A stretch of 64,000 nucleotides of DNA, taken from assembly GCA_963711065.1 (NCBI GenBank), contig CAVQCO010000004.1:1-64000 (forward strand), written 5' to 3'. Shown here piece after piece: positions 26,892 through 36,105 of this stretch (position 1 is the stretch's first letter; each line of letters starts with the position of its first letter). Both the position numbers and the translations under genes were made by a program. The stretch is from Bog-473 sp963711065. GTDB lineage: Bacteria > Actinomycetota > Acidimicrobiia > Acidimicrobiales > RAAP-2. The notes below the pieces were generated by a model. That model saw nothing but the letters and a program-made list of their open reading frames with translations, was not told the origin of the DNA and searched no databases.

Positions 26892-27983
26892 CTATGACCC
26901 GGAGTGGCCCGGCGCCTCCGATGACTTGCCGTTGTTCGACGAACCGGCGCCGGGCGTCTTGCCGGCGGGGTTCGTCGCCGGCGGGCCCGTCGTCTTGCCT
27001 GCGGGGTTCGTGGCGGGCGTGCTACTCGGCGTGGTGCCGGCCGGGGTGGTGGCGGGTGCCACCGGCGCCGCCGATGACTTGCCGTTGTTCGACGAACCGG
27101 CGCCGGGCGTCTTGCCAGCGGGGTTCGTGGCCGGCGGGCCGGGCGTCTTCCCCGCGGGGTTCGTGGCGGGCTTGCCACCGCTGCCCTTCGAGGACGAGCC
27201 GCCGGAGCCCGCGCTGCTGCCGGCGCCCGAGGTGGGGTTGTCCGTGCTGGTGGTCGTGCTGGCGGGAGTGGCGGGGCTGGCGGTCGAGCTCGATCCCGGC
27301 TTCGAGACCGAGGCGCAGAACGCCTGGACCGTCTCGCCCTCGGCCTGTGCGTCAGCGGTCAATCGGGTGAAGGCCGTCGACGAGAGGGCCTTCCCCCGCG
27401 TCGTCGTGCCCGACGCTCCCGAATCGGATGCGAGGTACGCCGTGCACAGCCCGTACAAGTTGGCCGTCGCCGTGGCCGCGGCCGCCGCACCCGTGGCGCC
27501 TCCCCGACCCGTCGTCGTGGTGACGGTGCCCGACGGGCCGGCGTGCCCGTCGGGACCGTGAGTATGACTCGCGCTGCTGCCGGGATCAGGCACGCTGATC
27601 CCCACGTGGGAGAGGCCGCGGGATACGGCCGACTGGATCGAGGCGGGCAGGGTTCCGGTCGCGGCCGCCGCGGTCGTGCCGGCGAGTGCCAGAGCGGCGG
27701 CGACACCGGCGACCTTGGCCGAGAACATCCGGCTGACCGCGCGGTGACGTTCGACGTCGGGAAGGGGCGCCCGCACGCGTTCGACAAAGGCCGCGACCAC
27801 GGAGTCCTCAACCGCCAGGTCCCGACTAGCTGGGAGGGACCTGGCGGCGAGGACGAGTTGAGCCATTCCCTGGAGCGCCGGTGGAGCGTCCTGTGGCTCT
27901 ACCCGTCCCTCCAGGAGAGCGTCTGCGGTGCTCTCCCAAAACAGCCCAAACACCTCGTCCGTGAAATCGTCGGAGGGCGTCAT
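26892..27983 (-). CDS. Membrane-anchored repeat protein coupled to an ECF sigma factor (probable anti-sigma)
   Basis: A 363-residue protein whose ATG 27983 overlaps the sigma-factor stop (ATGA). Residues 1-85 are an acidic helical domain (DDFTDEVFGLFWESTADALLEG), about 88-110 form one membrane helix (AKVAGVAAALALAGTTAAAA), and the rest is a Ser/Thr/Pro/Gly-rich outer part ending in two 51-residue repeats of PATNPAGKTPG and GAGSSNNGKSS. The arrangement (cytoplasmic N-domain, one helix, extracytoplasmic tail, coupled to a sigma gene) is that of a trans-membrane anti-sigma factor; the zinc-finger HxxxCxxC is absent. The repeats suggest cell-wall spanning. Confidence 0.65.
   Translation of the reverse strand: MTPSDDFTDEVFGLFWESTADALLEGRVEPQDAPPALQGMAQLVLAARSLPASRDLAVEDSVVAAFVERVRAPLPDVERHRAVSRMFSAKVAGVAAALALAGTTAAAATGTLPASIQSAVSRGLSHVGISVPDPGSSASHTHGPDGHAGPSGTVTTTTGRGGATGAAAAATATANLYGLCTAYLASDSGASGTTTRGKALSSTAFTRLTADAQAEGETVQAFCASVSKPGSSSTASPATPASTTTSTDNPTSGAGSSAGSGGSSSKGSGGKPATNPAGKTPGPPATNPAGKTPGAGSSNNGKSSAAPVAPATTPAGTTPSSTPATNPAGKTTGPPATNPAGKTPGAGSSNNGKSSEAPGHSGS
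26918..27223. repeat. 153-bp tandem duplication inside the anti-sigma-like gene
   Basis: Two in-frame units, 26918-27070 and 27071-27223. The first 46 bases of each are identical, and similarity continues imperfectly. The unit encodes 51 residues of the extracellular tail, and smaller PATNPAGKTPG repeats occur within it. Confidence 0.75.
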
Positions 27984-28531
27984 CGCGTTACAACTTTCTT
28001 GAACTTCCTGGCCAGGCGCTGCAGGGCCCGGTGCTGGGTCACCCGCACCGACCCGGGTGAACGGCCCAGGATCCCGGCCACCTCGTCCACGCTGAGGTCA
28101 CCGACCACCCTGAGCAGCACGACCTCCGCCTCCGTCCGCGTCAGGCCCGCGACCAGGGCCTCGACCGCCTCCTGGGCGGACAGGTCTGCGACGACCGCCG
28201 TCTCGAGGTCGGGACCGCCCACGGCCTCGTCGACCTCGCCGAGCTCCACCACGGAGGGCCGTCTCGCCGTGCGCCGGTAGTGGTCGATGCTCCGTCGCCG
28301 TGCGAGCGTGAAGAGCAGGGCCCGGAAGGCCCGCGCGTCGCCCTCGAAGCGGGGCAGCAGCGTGGCGGCGCCCGCCCACACCTCGGACGCCACGTCCTCT
28401 TCCTGCCCGCGCACGTGGTGGCGGAGGTACTGCACGAGCCCGGCGTTGAAGGCCCGATAGAGGACGACGACGCCCCACTCCTCTCCCCTGCGGGCTTCGT
28501 CGAGCGCTTCGTCGAGCGGGTCTTGGTTCAT
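27980..28531 (-). CDS. ECF-type RNA polymerase sigma factor
   Basis: A 183-residue sigma-70 family member. Region 2 is LYRAFNAGLVQYLRHHVRGQEEDVASEVWAG with DNA-melting residues in LLFTLARRRSIDHYRR. Region 4 is GLTRTEAEVVLLRVVGDLSVDEVAGILGRSPGSVRVTQHRALQRLA, a helix-turn-helix for the -35 element. It overlaps the downstream membrane protein by four bases, the usual sigma/anti-sigma layout. There is no ribosome binding site of note before ATG 28531. Confidence 0.9.
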   Translation of the reverse strand: MNQDPLDEALDEARRGEEWGVVVLYRAFNAGLVQYLRHHVRGQEEDVASEVWAGAATLLPRFEGDARAFRALLFTLARRRSIDHYRRTARRPSVVELGEVDEAVGGPDLETAVVADLSAQEAVEALVAGLTRTEAEVVLLRVVGDLSVDEVAGILGRSPGSVRVTQHRALQRLARKFKKVVTR

Positions 28532-28803
28532 GAGGTCGGGCCGGATCGCAGCGTGGTCACCGTCGACCGGTGAACGCCGGAGACTGCCTCCCGCTCCGGA
28601 CGGACTCGGACGCTGCTGGTGGCGCTGCCATTCTGCACGCCGCCCCCGCGGGCGTGCGGTATGCGACCCCTATCGTCAAATCGGGTCATCGGCATGAGAG
28701 AGACGCGTCGAAGGGGTGGAAATTGAGCCCTTGGTGTGTCCTTCCCCGGTTTGCCGCGACAGAAACTCGTCTCGGCGCCAGGAGGTGCGCGGAGGTCGGG
28801 TGC

Positions 28804-29886
28804 TCAGCGGATGGTGCCCGCCCCCGGGATGAGCGGCAGGTCCAGGGCGGTCGCCCACCCGGGCGGCAGGTCGTTGACGGCGGGCACCGCGTTGAGGGCG
28901 CGCAGGCCGGTGGCCAGGCAGCCGGCGGCCGCGGCGTCGCGGCCGGAGCCGTCGGTGAAGCGGAACGCGGTCTCCTGGGTGATGGACGGGGTCCCCTCGA
29001 TCTCGACGCGGTAGACGTCGTCCTGGGTGCCCCGGGGCCAGTCGGGCGCGGCGTCGGTGCCGACCCGGTTGATGTGCTCGAGGCAGATGCGGGGCTCGCC
29101 CTGGTACATGCCGTCGATCGTGAAGTGGATGGCCGCCACTTCGCCCGGGTTGATGACGCCTTTGGCCGTCGTGATGGGAGCGTCGGTGACCCACTTCTCC
29201 CAGGTGGTCGTGATCGCATCGAGCTCGACGCCGACCGCGTGCGCCATCATCGGCACGGTGCCGCCCCACGACATGACGAGGATGTCGGTGTGCTCGAGCA
29301 GCGGCGTGAACTCGGGTGGGCGCCCGATGCCCATCTCGTCCTCGTAGGCACCCGTGTAATTGAGGTAGTCGAGGATCTCGAGCGCCTTCACCTTCTTCAC
29401 CTCGGCGCACAGGCCCATCAGCGTCATCGGGAAGAGGTCGTTGGCGAAGCCCGGGTCGATGCCCGTCGTGAAGCAGGTGCTGCCGCCCTCCTCGCAGGCG
29501 TCGGTGATGGGGTCGATCCACGAGGGCGGGTTCTGCTTCATGTGCGGCCAGACCCACGGCGTCATGGCCGTGGAGCACACGTCGATGCCGGCGCGGAGGA
29601 AGGCGCCCATGTCGCGGATGTTGGCGTCGGCCTGGCCGGCCGTGGGCCCGTAGTGCACCAGGGCGTCGGGGCGGAGGGCGACCAGCGCAGGGAGGTCGTC
29701 GGTGGCCGTGACGCCCGTGGGTGCGATACCACAGATCTCGCCGACGTCCCGGCCCACCTTGTCCTTGTCGTGCACGCCCACCCCGGCCAGCTCGAAATTC
29801 GGGTGGCGCAGCACCTCGGGGATGACCATCTTCCCCACGAATCCCGTGCCCCAGACGACGACCCTCTTCTTCTTCTTCTCTGTCAT
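28804..29886 (-). CDS. NAD(P)-binding dihydrodipicolinate-reductase-like dehydrogenase
   Basis: A 360-residue protein with Rossmann motif VVVWGTGFVGKMVIPEV, then AGVGVHDKDKVGRD, and a C-terminal domain of the kind in 2,4-diaminopentanoate dehydrogenase and related amino-acid or ketone reductases (GVELDAITTTWEKW, INRVGTDAAPDW). Many such paralogs exist in Actinobacteria with unknown substrates. ATG 29886 is preceded on the minus strand by GATGAT and six bases, compatible with leaderless expression. Whether it forms an operon with the small gene at 29945 is unclear. Confidence 0.82.
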   Translation of the reverse strand: MTEKKKKRVVVWGTGFVGKMVIPEVLRHPNFELAGVGVHDKDKVGRDVGEICGIAPTGVTATDDLPALVALRPDALVHYGPTAGQADANIRDMGAFLRAGIDVCSTAMTPWVWPHMKQNPPSWIDPITDACEEGGSTCFTTGIDPGFANDLFPMTLMGLCAEVKKVKALEILDYLNYTGAYEDEMGIGRPPEFTPLLEHTDILVMSWGGTVPMMAHAVGVELDAITTTWEKWVTDAPITTAKGVINPGEVAAIHFTIDGMYQGEPRICLEHINRVGTDAAPDWPRGTQDDVYRVEIEGTPSITQETAFRFTDGSGRDAAAAGCLATGLRALNAVPAVNDLPPGWATALDLPLIPGAGTIR

Positions 29887-29944
29887 GGGCGCATCATCGC
29901 GCCGGGCTCGGCGCTCGGCCCAAAGGACCGGGGCGGCGGACCGG

Positions 29945-30172
29945 TCAGAGGTAGGCCGTGACCTTCCTGCCGTGCTGTTCCATCATCTCGGCGAACTTCT
30001 CCCAGCTGAGCCGATGGACCATCTGCCCCTTCACCGGTTGCCAATCGATGGAGCCCTTGCTGACGCGCAAGCGACCCAGATTCTCGTCGTTGCTCCACAC
30101 GCGCAACGTGACGTCTGCATTCTCGACGGTGATGCCCTGGTTCAGCCTGAGTGTGACCTCGTGTCGTGCCAT
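29945..30172 (-). CDS. Small conserved-looking hypothetical protein (75 aa)
   Basis: A short basic protein with alternating beta pattern (HEVTLRLNQGITVENADVTLRVWSND) and a C-terminal helix (LSWEKFAEMMEQHG). Codon use matches neighbouring genes. No ribosome binding site is evident before ATG 30172. It lies 58 bases upstream of the leftward dehydrogenase and divergent from the gene at 30260. No family recognised. Confidence 0.6.
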   Translation of the reverse strand: MARHEVTLRLNQGITVENADVTLRVWSNDENLGRLRVSKGSIDWQPVKGQMVHRLSWEKFAEMMEQHGRKVTAYL

Positions 30173-30259
30173 TTCGAAATCGTCCCAGGTCGGGGGTGGA
30201 GCCGCAACGAGCTCGGGCGCCGTGGCGCCCGAGCGTCGCCGTCGTAGGAAGATCGCGGG

Positions 30260-31330
30260 ATGAGCCCGCCACTACACGTCGCCCGGGTCGCGCTGGTCGG
30301 GTATGGCCTGGGCGGTTCCCATTTCCACGCCCCGTTCATCGACGCCGAGCCGCGGCTGGAGCTGGCGGCCGTCGTGACCGCGAACCCCGAACGCGGGGCG
30401 GAGATCGCCAGCCGGTACCCCGACGCGCTCGTGATCGAGGACGTCGAGCGCCTCCTGGACCAGCTCGCCACGTACGACCTCGTCGTGGTGTCGACGCCGC
30501 CTGCCTCCCACGCCGTCGTGGCCGAGGCCGTGCTGCGGGAGGGCCGTCCCGTCGTGGTCGACAAGCCGGCGACGCCGTCGAGCCGACAGACCCGGCACCT
30601 GGCCGCGCTGGCCGAGGCCAACGGCACCGTCGTCGTGCCCTACCAGAACCGGCGCTGGGACGGCGACTTCCGCACCGTCCGACAGCTCCTCGGTGACGGC
30701 GCCCTCGGCGCGCTGAACACGTTCGAGTCGCGCTACGAGCGCTGGCAGCCTCACCTCACCGGCGCTCGGGCGTGGAAGAACGAGCCCGGCACGGACACCG
30801 GCACCGGGATCATCTTCGACCTCGGGACGCACATCGTCGACCAGGCCGTCGCGCTCTTCGGACGCCCCCTGGCCGTCTACGCCGAGGTCGCCACCCGCCG
30901 GCCCGAGAGCCGCGTCGACGACGACGTCTTCCTCGCGCTCGACTATCCCGGCGGCCCGCGGGTCCACCTGTGGGCCAGCGCGGTGGCGGCCGACCAGGGC
31001 CCGCGCTTCCGGCTGCTCGGGAACGCGGGCGGCTACGTGAAGTTCGGCATGGACATCCAGGAGGCGCAGCTCTCCGAGGGGCGCTCGCCCCGCGAGCCGG
31101 GCTGGGGCGAGGAGCCCGAGTCCTCGTGGGGACGGGTCGTGGCGGGGCCGGAACGCCGGGCCGTGCCGACGCTGCCCGGCAACTACGGGCTCTTCTACGC
31201 CGGCATGGCGTCCTACCTCCTCGACGGGGCCCCGCCCCCGGTCGACATCGCCGACGCCGTCGTGACGGCCGAGGTGATCGAGGCGGCCCTGGCCTCCGCC
31301 GGGTCCGGGACCGTCATCGCACTTCCCTAA
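30260..31330 (+). CDS. Gfo/Idh/MocA-family oxidoreductase
   Basis: A 356-residue NAD(P)-dependent dehydrogenase. The Rossmann motif is ALVGYGLGGSHFHAP, the family lysine is in VVVDKPATPSS (usual EKP replaced by DKP), and FDLGTHIVDQAVALFG is the conserved helix with the catalytic His. These enzymes oxidise or epimerise sugars and cyclitols. It resembles the YdgJ/scyllo-inositol branch in its GxGxxGxxFH start, but the substrate is not determined. ATG 30260 gives the normal family length. Confidence 0.87.
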   Translation: MSPPLHVARVALVGYGLGGSHFHAPFIDAEPRLELAAVVTANPERGAEIASRYPDALVIEDVERLLDQLATYDLVVVSTPPASHAVVAEAVLREGRPVVVDKPATPSSRQTRHLAALAEANGTVVVPYQNRRWDGDFRTVRQLLGDGALGALNTFESRYERWQPHLTGARAWKNEPGTDTGTGIIFDLGTHIVDQAVALFGRPLAVYAEVATRRPESRVDDDVFLALDYPGGPRVHLWASAVAADQGPRFRLLGNAGGYVKFGMDIQEAQLSEGRSPREPGWGEEPESSWGRVVAGPERRAVPTLPGNYGLFYAGMASYLLDGAPPPVDIADAVVTAEVIEAALASAGSGTVIALP

Positions 31331-31398
31331 CAGGTGGGTCACGGTGGCCTGACAACTCCCCTTCAGACTCCGAGGCACGAACTGAGGAGGAGTGGGCC

Positions 31399-32328
31399 AT
31401 GTGGGGCTTCATCCAGAGGGTGTCGGAGCGCAAGGCGGCCATGGGGACGGCCGCCCGTCTGTGGTGGACCGGCCTGGTCACCGTCGGGGCGGCCGCCGTG
31501 CTCGTCGTGGTGGCCACGACGGTGGTCGACGCCACCTCGAGCCCCGCCCCCGCCGCCTCCCCGGCGGCGACAACCACGCACTCCGGGTCGGGCCCTTCGG
31601 GCGGCGCATCCTCCGCCGGCGGCTCGAGCCCGGGGACGAGCTCTGCGTCGGGCTCGGGGTCGATGCCCGGCATGGCCATGGGCGGATCGGGCGGCGGGTC
31701 CTCCACGGGCTCGTCGACGTCGAGCGGCTCGGCGCAGACCAGCTCGGCCGTCTGCGCCAACGTCAAGGGCGCGACGGTCATGTCCGACGGCATGGTGATG
31801 GCGCCCACGACCCCCGCGCCGCCCACCGCGGCGCAGCAGGCGGCGGCCGACCAGCTCGTGGCGCAGACCACCGCGACGCTGCAGAAGTACTCGAGCCTCT
31901 CGGCCGCGACCGCGGCCGGCTACACCCCGGCCACCAACCCGAACGGGTACATGGTCCACTACGCCAACTGGCACGTCGCCCGGACCGACGGGTTCGACCC
32001 CGCGAATCCCGCCTTCCTCATGTACGCCAACACGGTGAACGGGCCCAAGCTCATGGGCGCCATGTACCTCGGCCCGGCACCCTGCACGCCGGGCCCTGAC
32101 GCCGGCGGCTCGCTGACCCAGTGGCACGCCCACGACAACCTGTGCCTCGCCGGCGGGCGCGTCGTCGGCAACACGGACGCCACCGGCAGCTGCGCCGCCG
32201 GCGTGCACAACACGAACACCTACTTCATGCTCCACGTGTGGACCGAGCCGTCGCTGGCGGCGAGCCACCAGTTCCAACCGGACCTGACCCGGGCCGAGCT
32301 GGCGCCGATCATCCTGGGCACGGCGTGA
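31399..32328 (+). CDS. Membrane-anchored His/Trp-rich extracytoplasmic protein
   Basis: ATG 31399 follows GAGGAGGAG. The 309-residue protein has a cytoplasmic N-tail, one membrane helix (LVTVGAAAVLVVVATTVV, about 28-45), a long Ser/Gly linker with MPGMAMGG, and a C-terminal domain with conserved-looking metal ligands: YANWHVART, QWHAHDNLCL and YFMLHVWTEP. The His and Met residues suggest a metal site (copper is plausible, unproven) outside the membrane. Its stop overlaps a possible GTG start of the next gene (32325), so the two are coupled. I recognise no named family. Confidence 0.7.
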   Translation: MWGFIQRVSERKAAMGTAARLWWTGLVTVGAAAVLVVVATTVVDATSSPAPAASPAATTTHSGSGPSGGASSAGGSSPGTSSASGSGSMPGMAMGGSGGGSSTGSSTSSGSAQTSSAVCANVKGATVMSDGMVMAPTTPAPPTAAQQAAADQLVAQTTATLQKYSSLSAATAAGYTPATNPNGYMVHYANWHVARTDGFDPANPAFLMYANTVNGPKLMGAMYLGPAPCTPGPDAGGSLTQWHAHDNLCLAGGRVVGNTDATGSCAAGVHNTNTYFMLHVWTEPSLAASHQFQPDLTRAELAPIILGTA

Positions 32329-32330
32329 GC

Positions 32331-33392
32331 ATGACGGCCACGGCCACCCTGGAGCGGTCCTCCCTGGCGGAGGACACCGCCGGGACGAGCTCGTCGGGGA
32401 CCGGCACCGCCGGAACGGTCGCCGGGCGGACACCAGCAACACCATCGGGGCGGGTGTCCGCCCGGTCGATCCAGATCGGCCTCGGCCTCCTCTGGCTCCT
32501 CGACGGGCTGCTGCAGCTCCAGCCCAAGATGTTCGGGCAGGGCTTCGCCCACGGCGTCATCCTCCCCTCGGCGCAGATGCAGCCGGCCGTCGTGTCGAGC
32601 GCCATTACGCATCTCGCCCACCTCATCTCGGTGCAGCCCGCCCTCATGGACGTCGTCTTCGCCGCCGTCCAGATCCTCATCGGGGTGGGGCTGCTCGTCC
32701 GCGAGACGGTGAAGCCGGCGCTGCTCGTCTCGTTCGCCTGGGCGCTCGGCGTGTGGGCGCTCGGCGAGGGCTTCGGCATGCTCTTCAGCGGCATGGCGTC
32801 GCCGTTGACGGGGGCGCCGGGCGCGGCGCTGCTCTACGTCGCCATCGGCGTGCTGGTGTGGCCGCGGCGGACGCGTGACGGGGATTCCGCTCCGGCGGAA
32901 CTCGGTCCGGCCGCCGCCGAGGGCCCGCTGGGCGCGCGCGGCGGCCAGGCCGTCTGGGCCGTCGTGTGGTGCGGGCTCGGGATCCTGTGGCTGCTGCCGG
33001 CGAACCGGGCCGCGGGGAGCGTGTCGGGCGCCATCACCAACGCCGTCAGGGGCGAGCCCGGCTGGCTGGCCCACGTGCCGCTGTCGGTCGCCCACGCCCT
33101 CGGGGGCGCCGGCGCCTCGGTCGCCGTCGCGTGCGCCGTCCTCTCCTTCGTGATCGGCCTCGGCCCGCTCGTCACGCGCCACCCGACCGTCTTCCTCGTC
33201 GCGGGTGCCGCGCTGGCGCTCGACTACTGGGTTTTCGGCGAGGCCTTCGGCGGTGCCTTCACCGGCCTGGCCACCGACCCCAACACCGGGCCCCTGCTCG
33301 TGCTGCTCGCACTGGCGGTGTACCCGAACGTGACGGCCCGGGCGGCGGACGGCGGTGCGGCGACGATGACGCCGGGGGCGCTCGCCGCCTGA
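32331..33392 (+). CDS. Multi-pass membrane protein coupled to the His-rich protein
   Basis: A 353-residue integral membrane protein with about seven or eight helices, for example IGLGLLWLLDGLLQLQPKMF, VVFAAVQILIGVGLLV and VWAVVWCGLGILWLLPA. The first half resembles DoxX-type four-helix proteins, and the second half appears to be a second similar bundle. Start is ATG 32331, or GTG 32325 overlapping the upstream stop. Paired with the His-rich protein it may form a membrane metal- or redox-related complex; that is inference. Confidence 0.7.
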   Translation: MTATATLERSSLAEDTAGTSSSGTGTAGTVAGRTPATPSGRVSARSIQIGLGLLWLLDGLLQLQPKMFGQGFAHGVILPSAQMQPAVVSSAITHLAHLISVQPALMDVVFAAVQILIGVGLLVRETVKPALLVSFAWALGVWALGEGFGMLFSGMASPLTGAPGAALLYVAIGVLVWPRRTRDGDSAPAELGPAAAEGPLGARGGQAVWAVVWCGLGILWLLPANRAAGSVSGAITNAVRGEPGWLAHVPLSVAHALGGAGASVAVACAVLSFVIGLGPLVTRHPTVFLVAGAALALDYWVFGEAFGGAFTGLATDPNTGPLLVLLALAVYPNVTARAADGGAATMTPGALAA

Positions 33393-33560
33393 GAAAGCGC
33401 CGCTGACCTGCGCTTGTGGTGCTGGCACGACCGCGCCGTGGGCGGCTACCTGCCTTGGCGCGCCTCCCTCCGGCGTGCAGACTGCCAGCGACGAGGCAGG
33501 GGGCACGGATGCGATGACGGCGACGCGCAGGCTCCACCACGACGGCGGTCGTCGCCGCCC

Positions 33561-36071
33561 GTGACCGGTGGGCTGCTGCGCGTCACGCGGTACCGGTTCC
33601 GGGCCACCTTCGGGCGCCGCTGGGGCGCCTACCTCTCCCTCGTGCTCCTGATCGGGCTCGTGGGCGGCCTGTCCCTCGGCTCCATCGCGGCGGCGCGGCG
33701 GACCGGGTCGTCCTTCTCGACGTATCTCGCCAGCACCAACCCCTCGAACCTGAGTCTCGGCACCGGGCTCTACGCCCCGCCCCTCGGCTTCACGTCCGGC
33801 TACGACGGTCCGCTCGTGCAGAAGATCGCGCGCCTGCCCCACGTCACCCGGGCGGAGAGCTACACCGCCGTCTACACCGTCCCCATCCGGGCGGACGGGC
33901 AACCCACGCCGGACGCCCTCAAGGCGAACTTCACCGCCTACGGCAGCGTCGACGGCGAGTTCTTCACCCAGGACCGGCCGAGCGTCGTGCAGGGCCGGAT
34001 GGCGGACCCGAACAACCCGAACGAGGTCGTCATGACCGTCGCCGCGGCCCAGGCCCTCGGGCTCCACGTCGGCGAGACCACCGAGTGGGGCACCTACGCC
34101 AACACGCAGTCCACCCCGGGCACGGGCCAGCCCCCACCGCCCTTCGAGCGCACCAGGCTGACGTTGGTGGGCACCGTCGTGCTCAACAACGCCGTCGTGC
34201 AGGACGACGTCGACGCCGGTTCGTCCACCACGGCCATCCTCACCCCCGCGCTGACGCGGCGCTGGGTCGACTGCTGCTCGAACTTCTCGTTCACCTTTCT
34301 GCAGCTCCGGCACGGGAGCCGCGACGTGCCGGCCGTCGAGGCCGAGGTCGAGCGCGTCGTGCCGGCGGTCCTGCCCTACGACTTCTACGACGCGTCGATC
34401 GACGTCGTCAAGGCCGAGAACGCCATCGAGCCGGAGGCCATCGCCCTCGCGGTGTTCGGGCTCATCGCCGGCCTCGCCGCCCTCCTCATCGCGGGCCAGC
34501 TGATCGCGCGCCAACTGGGCTTCTGGGCCCCGGAGGAGCGCACTCTGCGCGCGCTGGGGGCGGACCCGGGCATGACCGCCGGCGACGGGCTGCTCGGGAT
34601 CGGCGCGGCGGTCGTGGTGGGGGCGCTCCTGGCCGGCGCGGTGGCCGTGGCGCTCTCTCCGCTGTCTCCGCTCGGACCCGTGCGCCCCGTCTATCCCCAT
34701 CCGGGCGTCGCAGCGGACTGGGCGGTGCTCGGGCTCGGCGTCCTGTCGCTGGCCGTCATCCTGGGCGCGTTGGCCGTCGTGCTGGCCGTCCAGCGCGCGC
34801 CGCACCGCTCCGTCGCGGGCTGGCGGCGGAGCACCCGGTCGCCCTCACCCGTCGCGACGGCCGCGGCCAACAGCGGCCTCCCCGTCTCGGCCGTGGCCGG
34901 GATCCGCTTCGCCGTGGAGCCGGGGGCCGAGGCCGAGGCCGTGCCGGTGCGATCGGCCATCCTCGGCGCGGTGCTGGCGGTCATCGTCGTCGTCGCCACG
35001 GTGGTGTTCGGGTCGAGCCTCGACTCCCTGGTGTCGCACCCCAGCCTCTACGGGTGGAACTGGGACGACGCGCTGATCGCCGGTGGCGGTGTGGGCGACG
35101 TCCCCGCCGCGCAGTCGGCGAGCCTCCTCGACCACGACCCCCAGGTGGCGGCGTGGTCCGCCTACTGGTTCGGCACGCTGCAGATCGACGGCGTCGCCGT
35201 GCCGGTCATCGCGGGGACGCCCAGGGAAGCGGTCGCTCCGCCCGTCCTGACCGGGCATGCCTTCGACGCCAACGACCAGATCGTGCTCGGCCCCGGGACC
35301 CTGGCCCAGTTGCACACGCGCGTGGGGGACACGGTGACCGTGCGCTACGGCACCACCGCGCCCCACACGCTCCGGATCGTCGGGACGGCGACCATGCCGG
35401 CCGTGGGGATCGGAGGGGTGACCGGCCACCCTTCCATGGGCACGGGTGCGGTGGCGCCCTACCAGCTCCTCCCCGAATCCGTCCGGAACCAGTTCGCCGT
35501 GTCGCCGACGGGGCCCAATGCCGTCTTCGTGCGCCTGAAGCCGGGCGTGAACCCTGCGGCGGCGGCGCGGTCGCTCGACCACATCGCCGCCGAGCTCTCG
35601 CTCCCCACCAACTACCCCACGTCGGTGCTGGCGGTGCAGCGGCCGGCCGAGATCGTCAACTACCGCTCCATGGGCTCCACCCCGTTGCTCCTCGGCCTCG
35701 GGCTGACGGCGGGGGCGGTGGCGGCGCTCGGGCTGACCCTGATCGCCTCGGTCCGGCGCCGGCGCCGGTCCATGGCCATGCTGCGGACGCTCGGCTTCAC
35801 GGGCCGGCAGCTGGCCGCCACGCTGGCGTGGCAGGCGACGGTCGCGGTGGGCATCGGGCTGCTGGTCGGGATCCCGCTCGGCATCGTGGTGGGCCGGCTG
35901 CTGTGGGACCTCTTCGCCAACCGGATCTACGTGGTGCCCAACCCGACCGTGCCGACGGTGGTGATCGGCGCCATCGCGGTCGGCGCCCTCGTGCTCGGCA
36001 ACCTGGTCGCCGCCGTTCCGGGGCGCATGGCGGCGCGCACGCCGGCGGGGCTGCTGCTGCGGGCCGAGTGA
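33561..36071 (+). CDS. FtsX-like ABC transporter permease, no adjacent ATPase
   Basis: An 836-residue permease of the MacB/FtsX class: an N-terminal helix (WGAYLSLVLLIGLVGGLSLG) with AAARRTGSSF, a large extracytoplasmic domain, three helices from about 350, a second extracytoplasmic domain, and three closing helices with SVRRRRRSMAMLRTLGFTGRQL, the segment that contacts the ATPase. GTG 33561 is chosen because the residues upstream are Arg/Pro-rich and not helix-like. No ATP-binding gene adjoins it; the nearest is at 44045, paired with its own permease. Probably works with an ATPase elsewhere. Confidence 0.8.
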   Translation: MTGGLLRVTRYRFRATFGRRWGAYLSLVLLIGLVGGLSLGSIAAARRTGSSFSTYLASTNPSNLSLGTGLYAPPLGFTSGYDGPLVQKIARLPHVTRAESYTAVYTVPIRADGQPTPDALKANFTAYGSVDGEFFTQDRPSVVQGRMADPNNPNEVVMTVAAAQALGLHVGETTEWGTYANTQSTPGTGQPPPPFERTRLTLVGTVVLNNAVVQDDVDAGSSTTAILTPALTRRWVDCCSNFSFTFLQLRHGSRDVPAVEAEVERVVPAVLPYDFYDASIDVVKAENAIEPEAIALAVFGLIAGLAALLIAGQLIARQLGFWAPEERTLRALGADPGMTAGDGLLGIGAAVVVGALLAGAVAVALSPLSPLGPVRPVYPHPGVAADWAVLGLGVLSLAVILGALAVVLAVQRAPHRSVAGWRRSTRSPSPVATAAANSGLPVSAVAGIRFAVEPGAEAEAVPVRSAILGAVLAVIVVVATVVFGSSLDSLVSHPSLYGWNWDDALIAGGGVGDVPAAQSASLLDHDPQVAAWSAYWFGTLQIDGVAVPVIAGTPREAVAPPVLTGHAFDANDQIVLGPGTLAQLHTRVGDTVTVRYGTTAPHTLRIVGTATMPAVGIGGVTGHPSMGTGAVAPYQLLPESVRNQFAVSPTGPNAVFVRLKPGVNPAAAARSLDHIAAELSLPTNYPTSVLAVQRPAEIVNYRSMGSTPLLLGLGLTAGAVAALGLTLIASVRRRRRSMAMLRTLGFTGRQLAATLAWQATVAVGIGLLVGIPLGIVVGRLLWDLFANRIYVVPNPTVPTVVIGAIAVGALVLGNLVAAVPGRMAARTPAGLLLRAE

Positions 36072-36091
36072 GGATCGCAGCCCCGGCCCTC

Positions 36092-36097
36092 TACGAT
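36092..36097 (+). promoter_or_regulatory. Possible -10 box before the gene at 36106
   Basis: TACGAT ends eight bases before GTG 36106, and no ribosome binding site is present, so a leaderless transcript beginning at the GTG is likely. Confidence 0.4.
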
Positions 36098-36105
36098 CCG
36101 CCCCC

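Noticed and set aside
32220..34805. Long minus-strand open frame rich in Arg/His/Gly/Asp
   Set aside because: Antisense to the membrane-protein and FtsX genes, composition typical of a shadow frame, no domain and no start signal.
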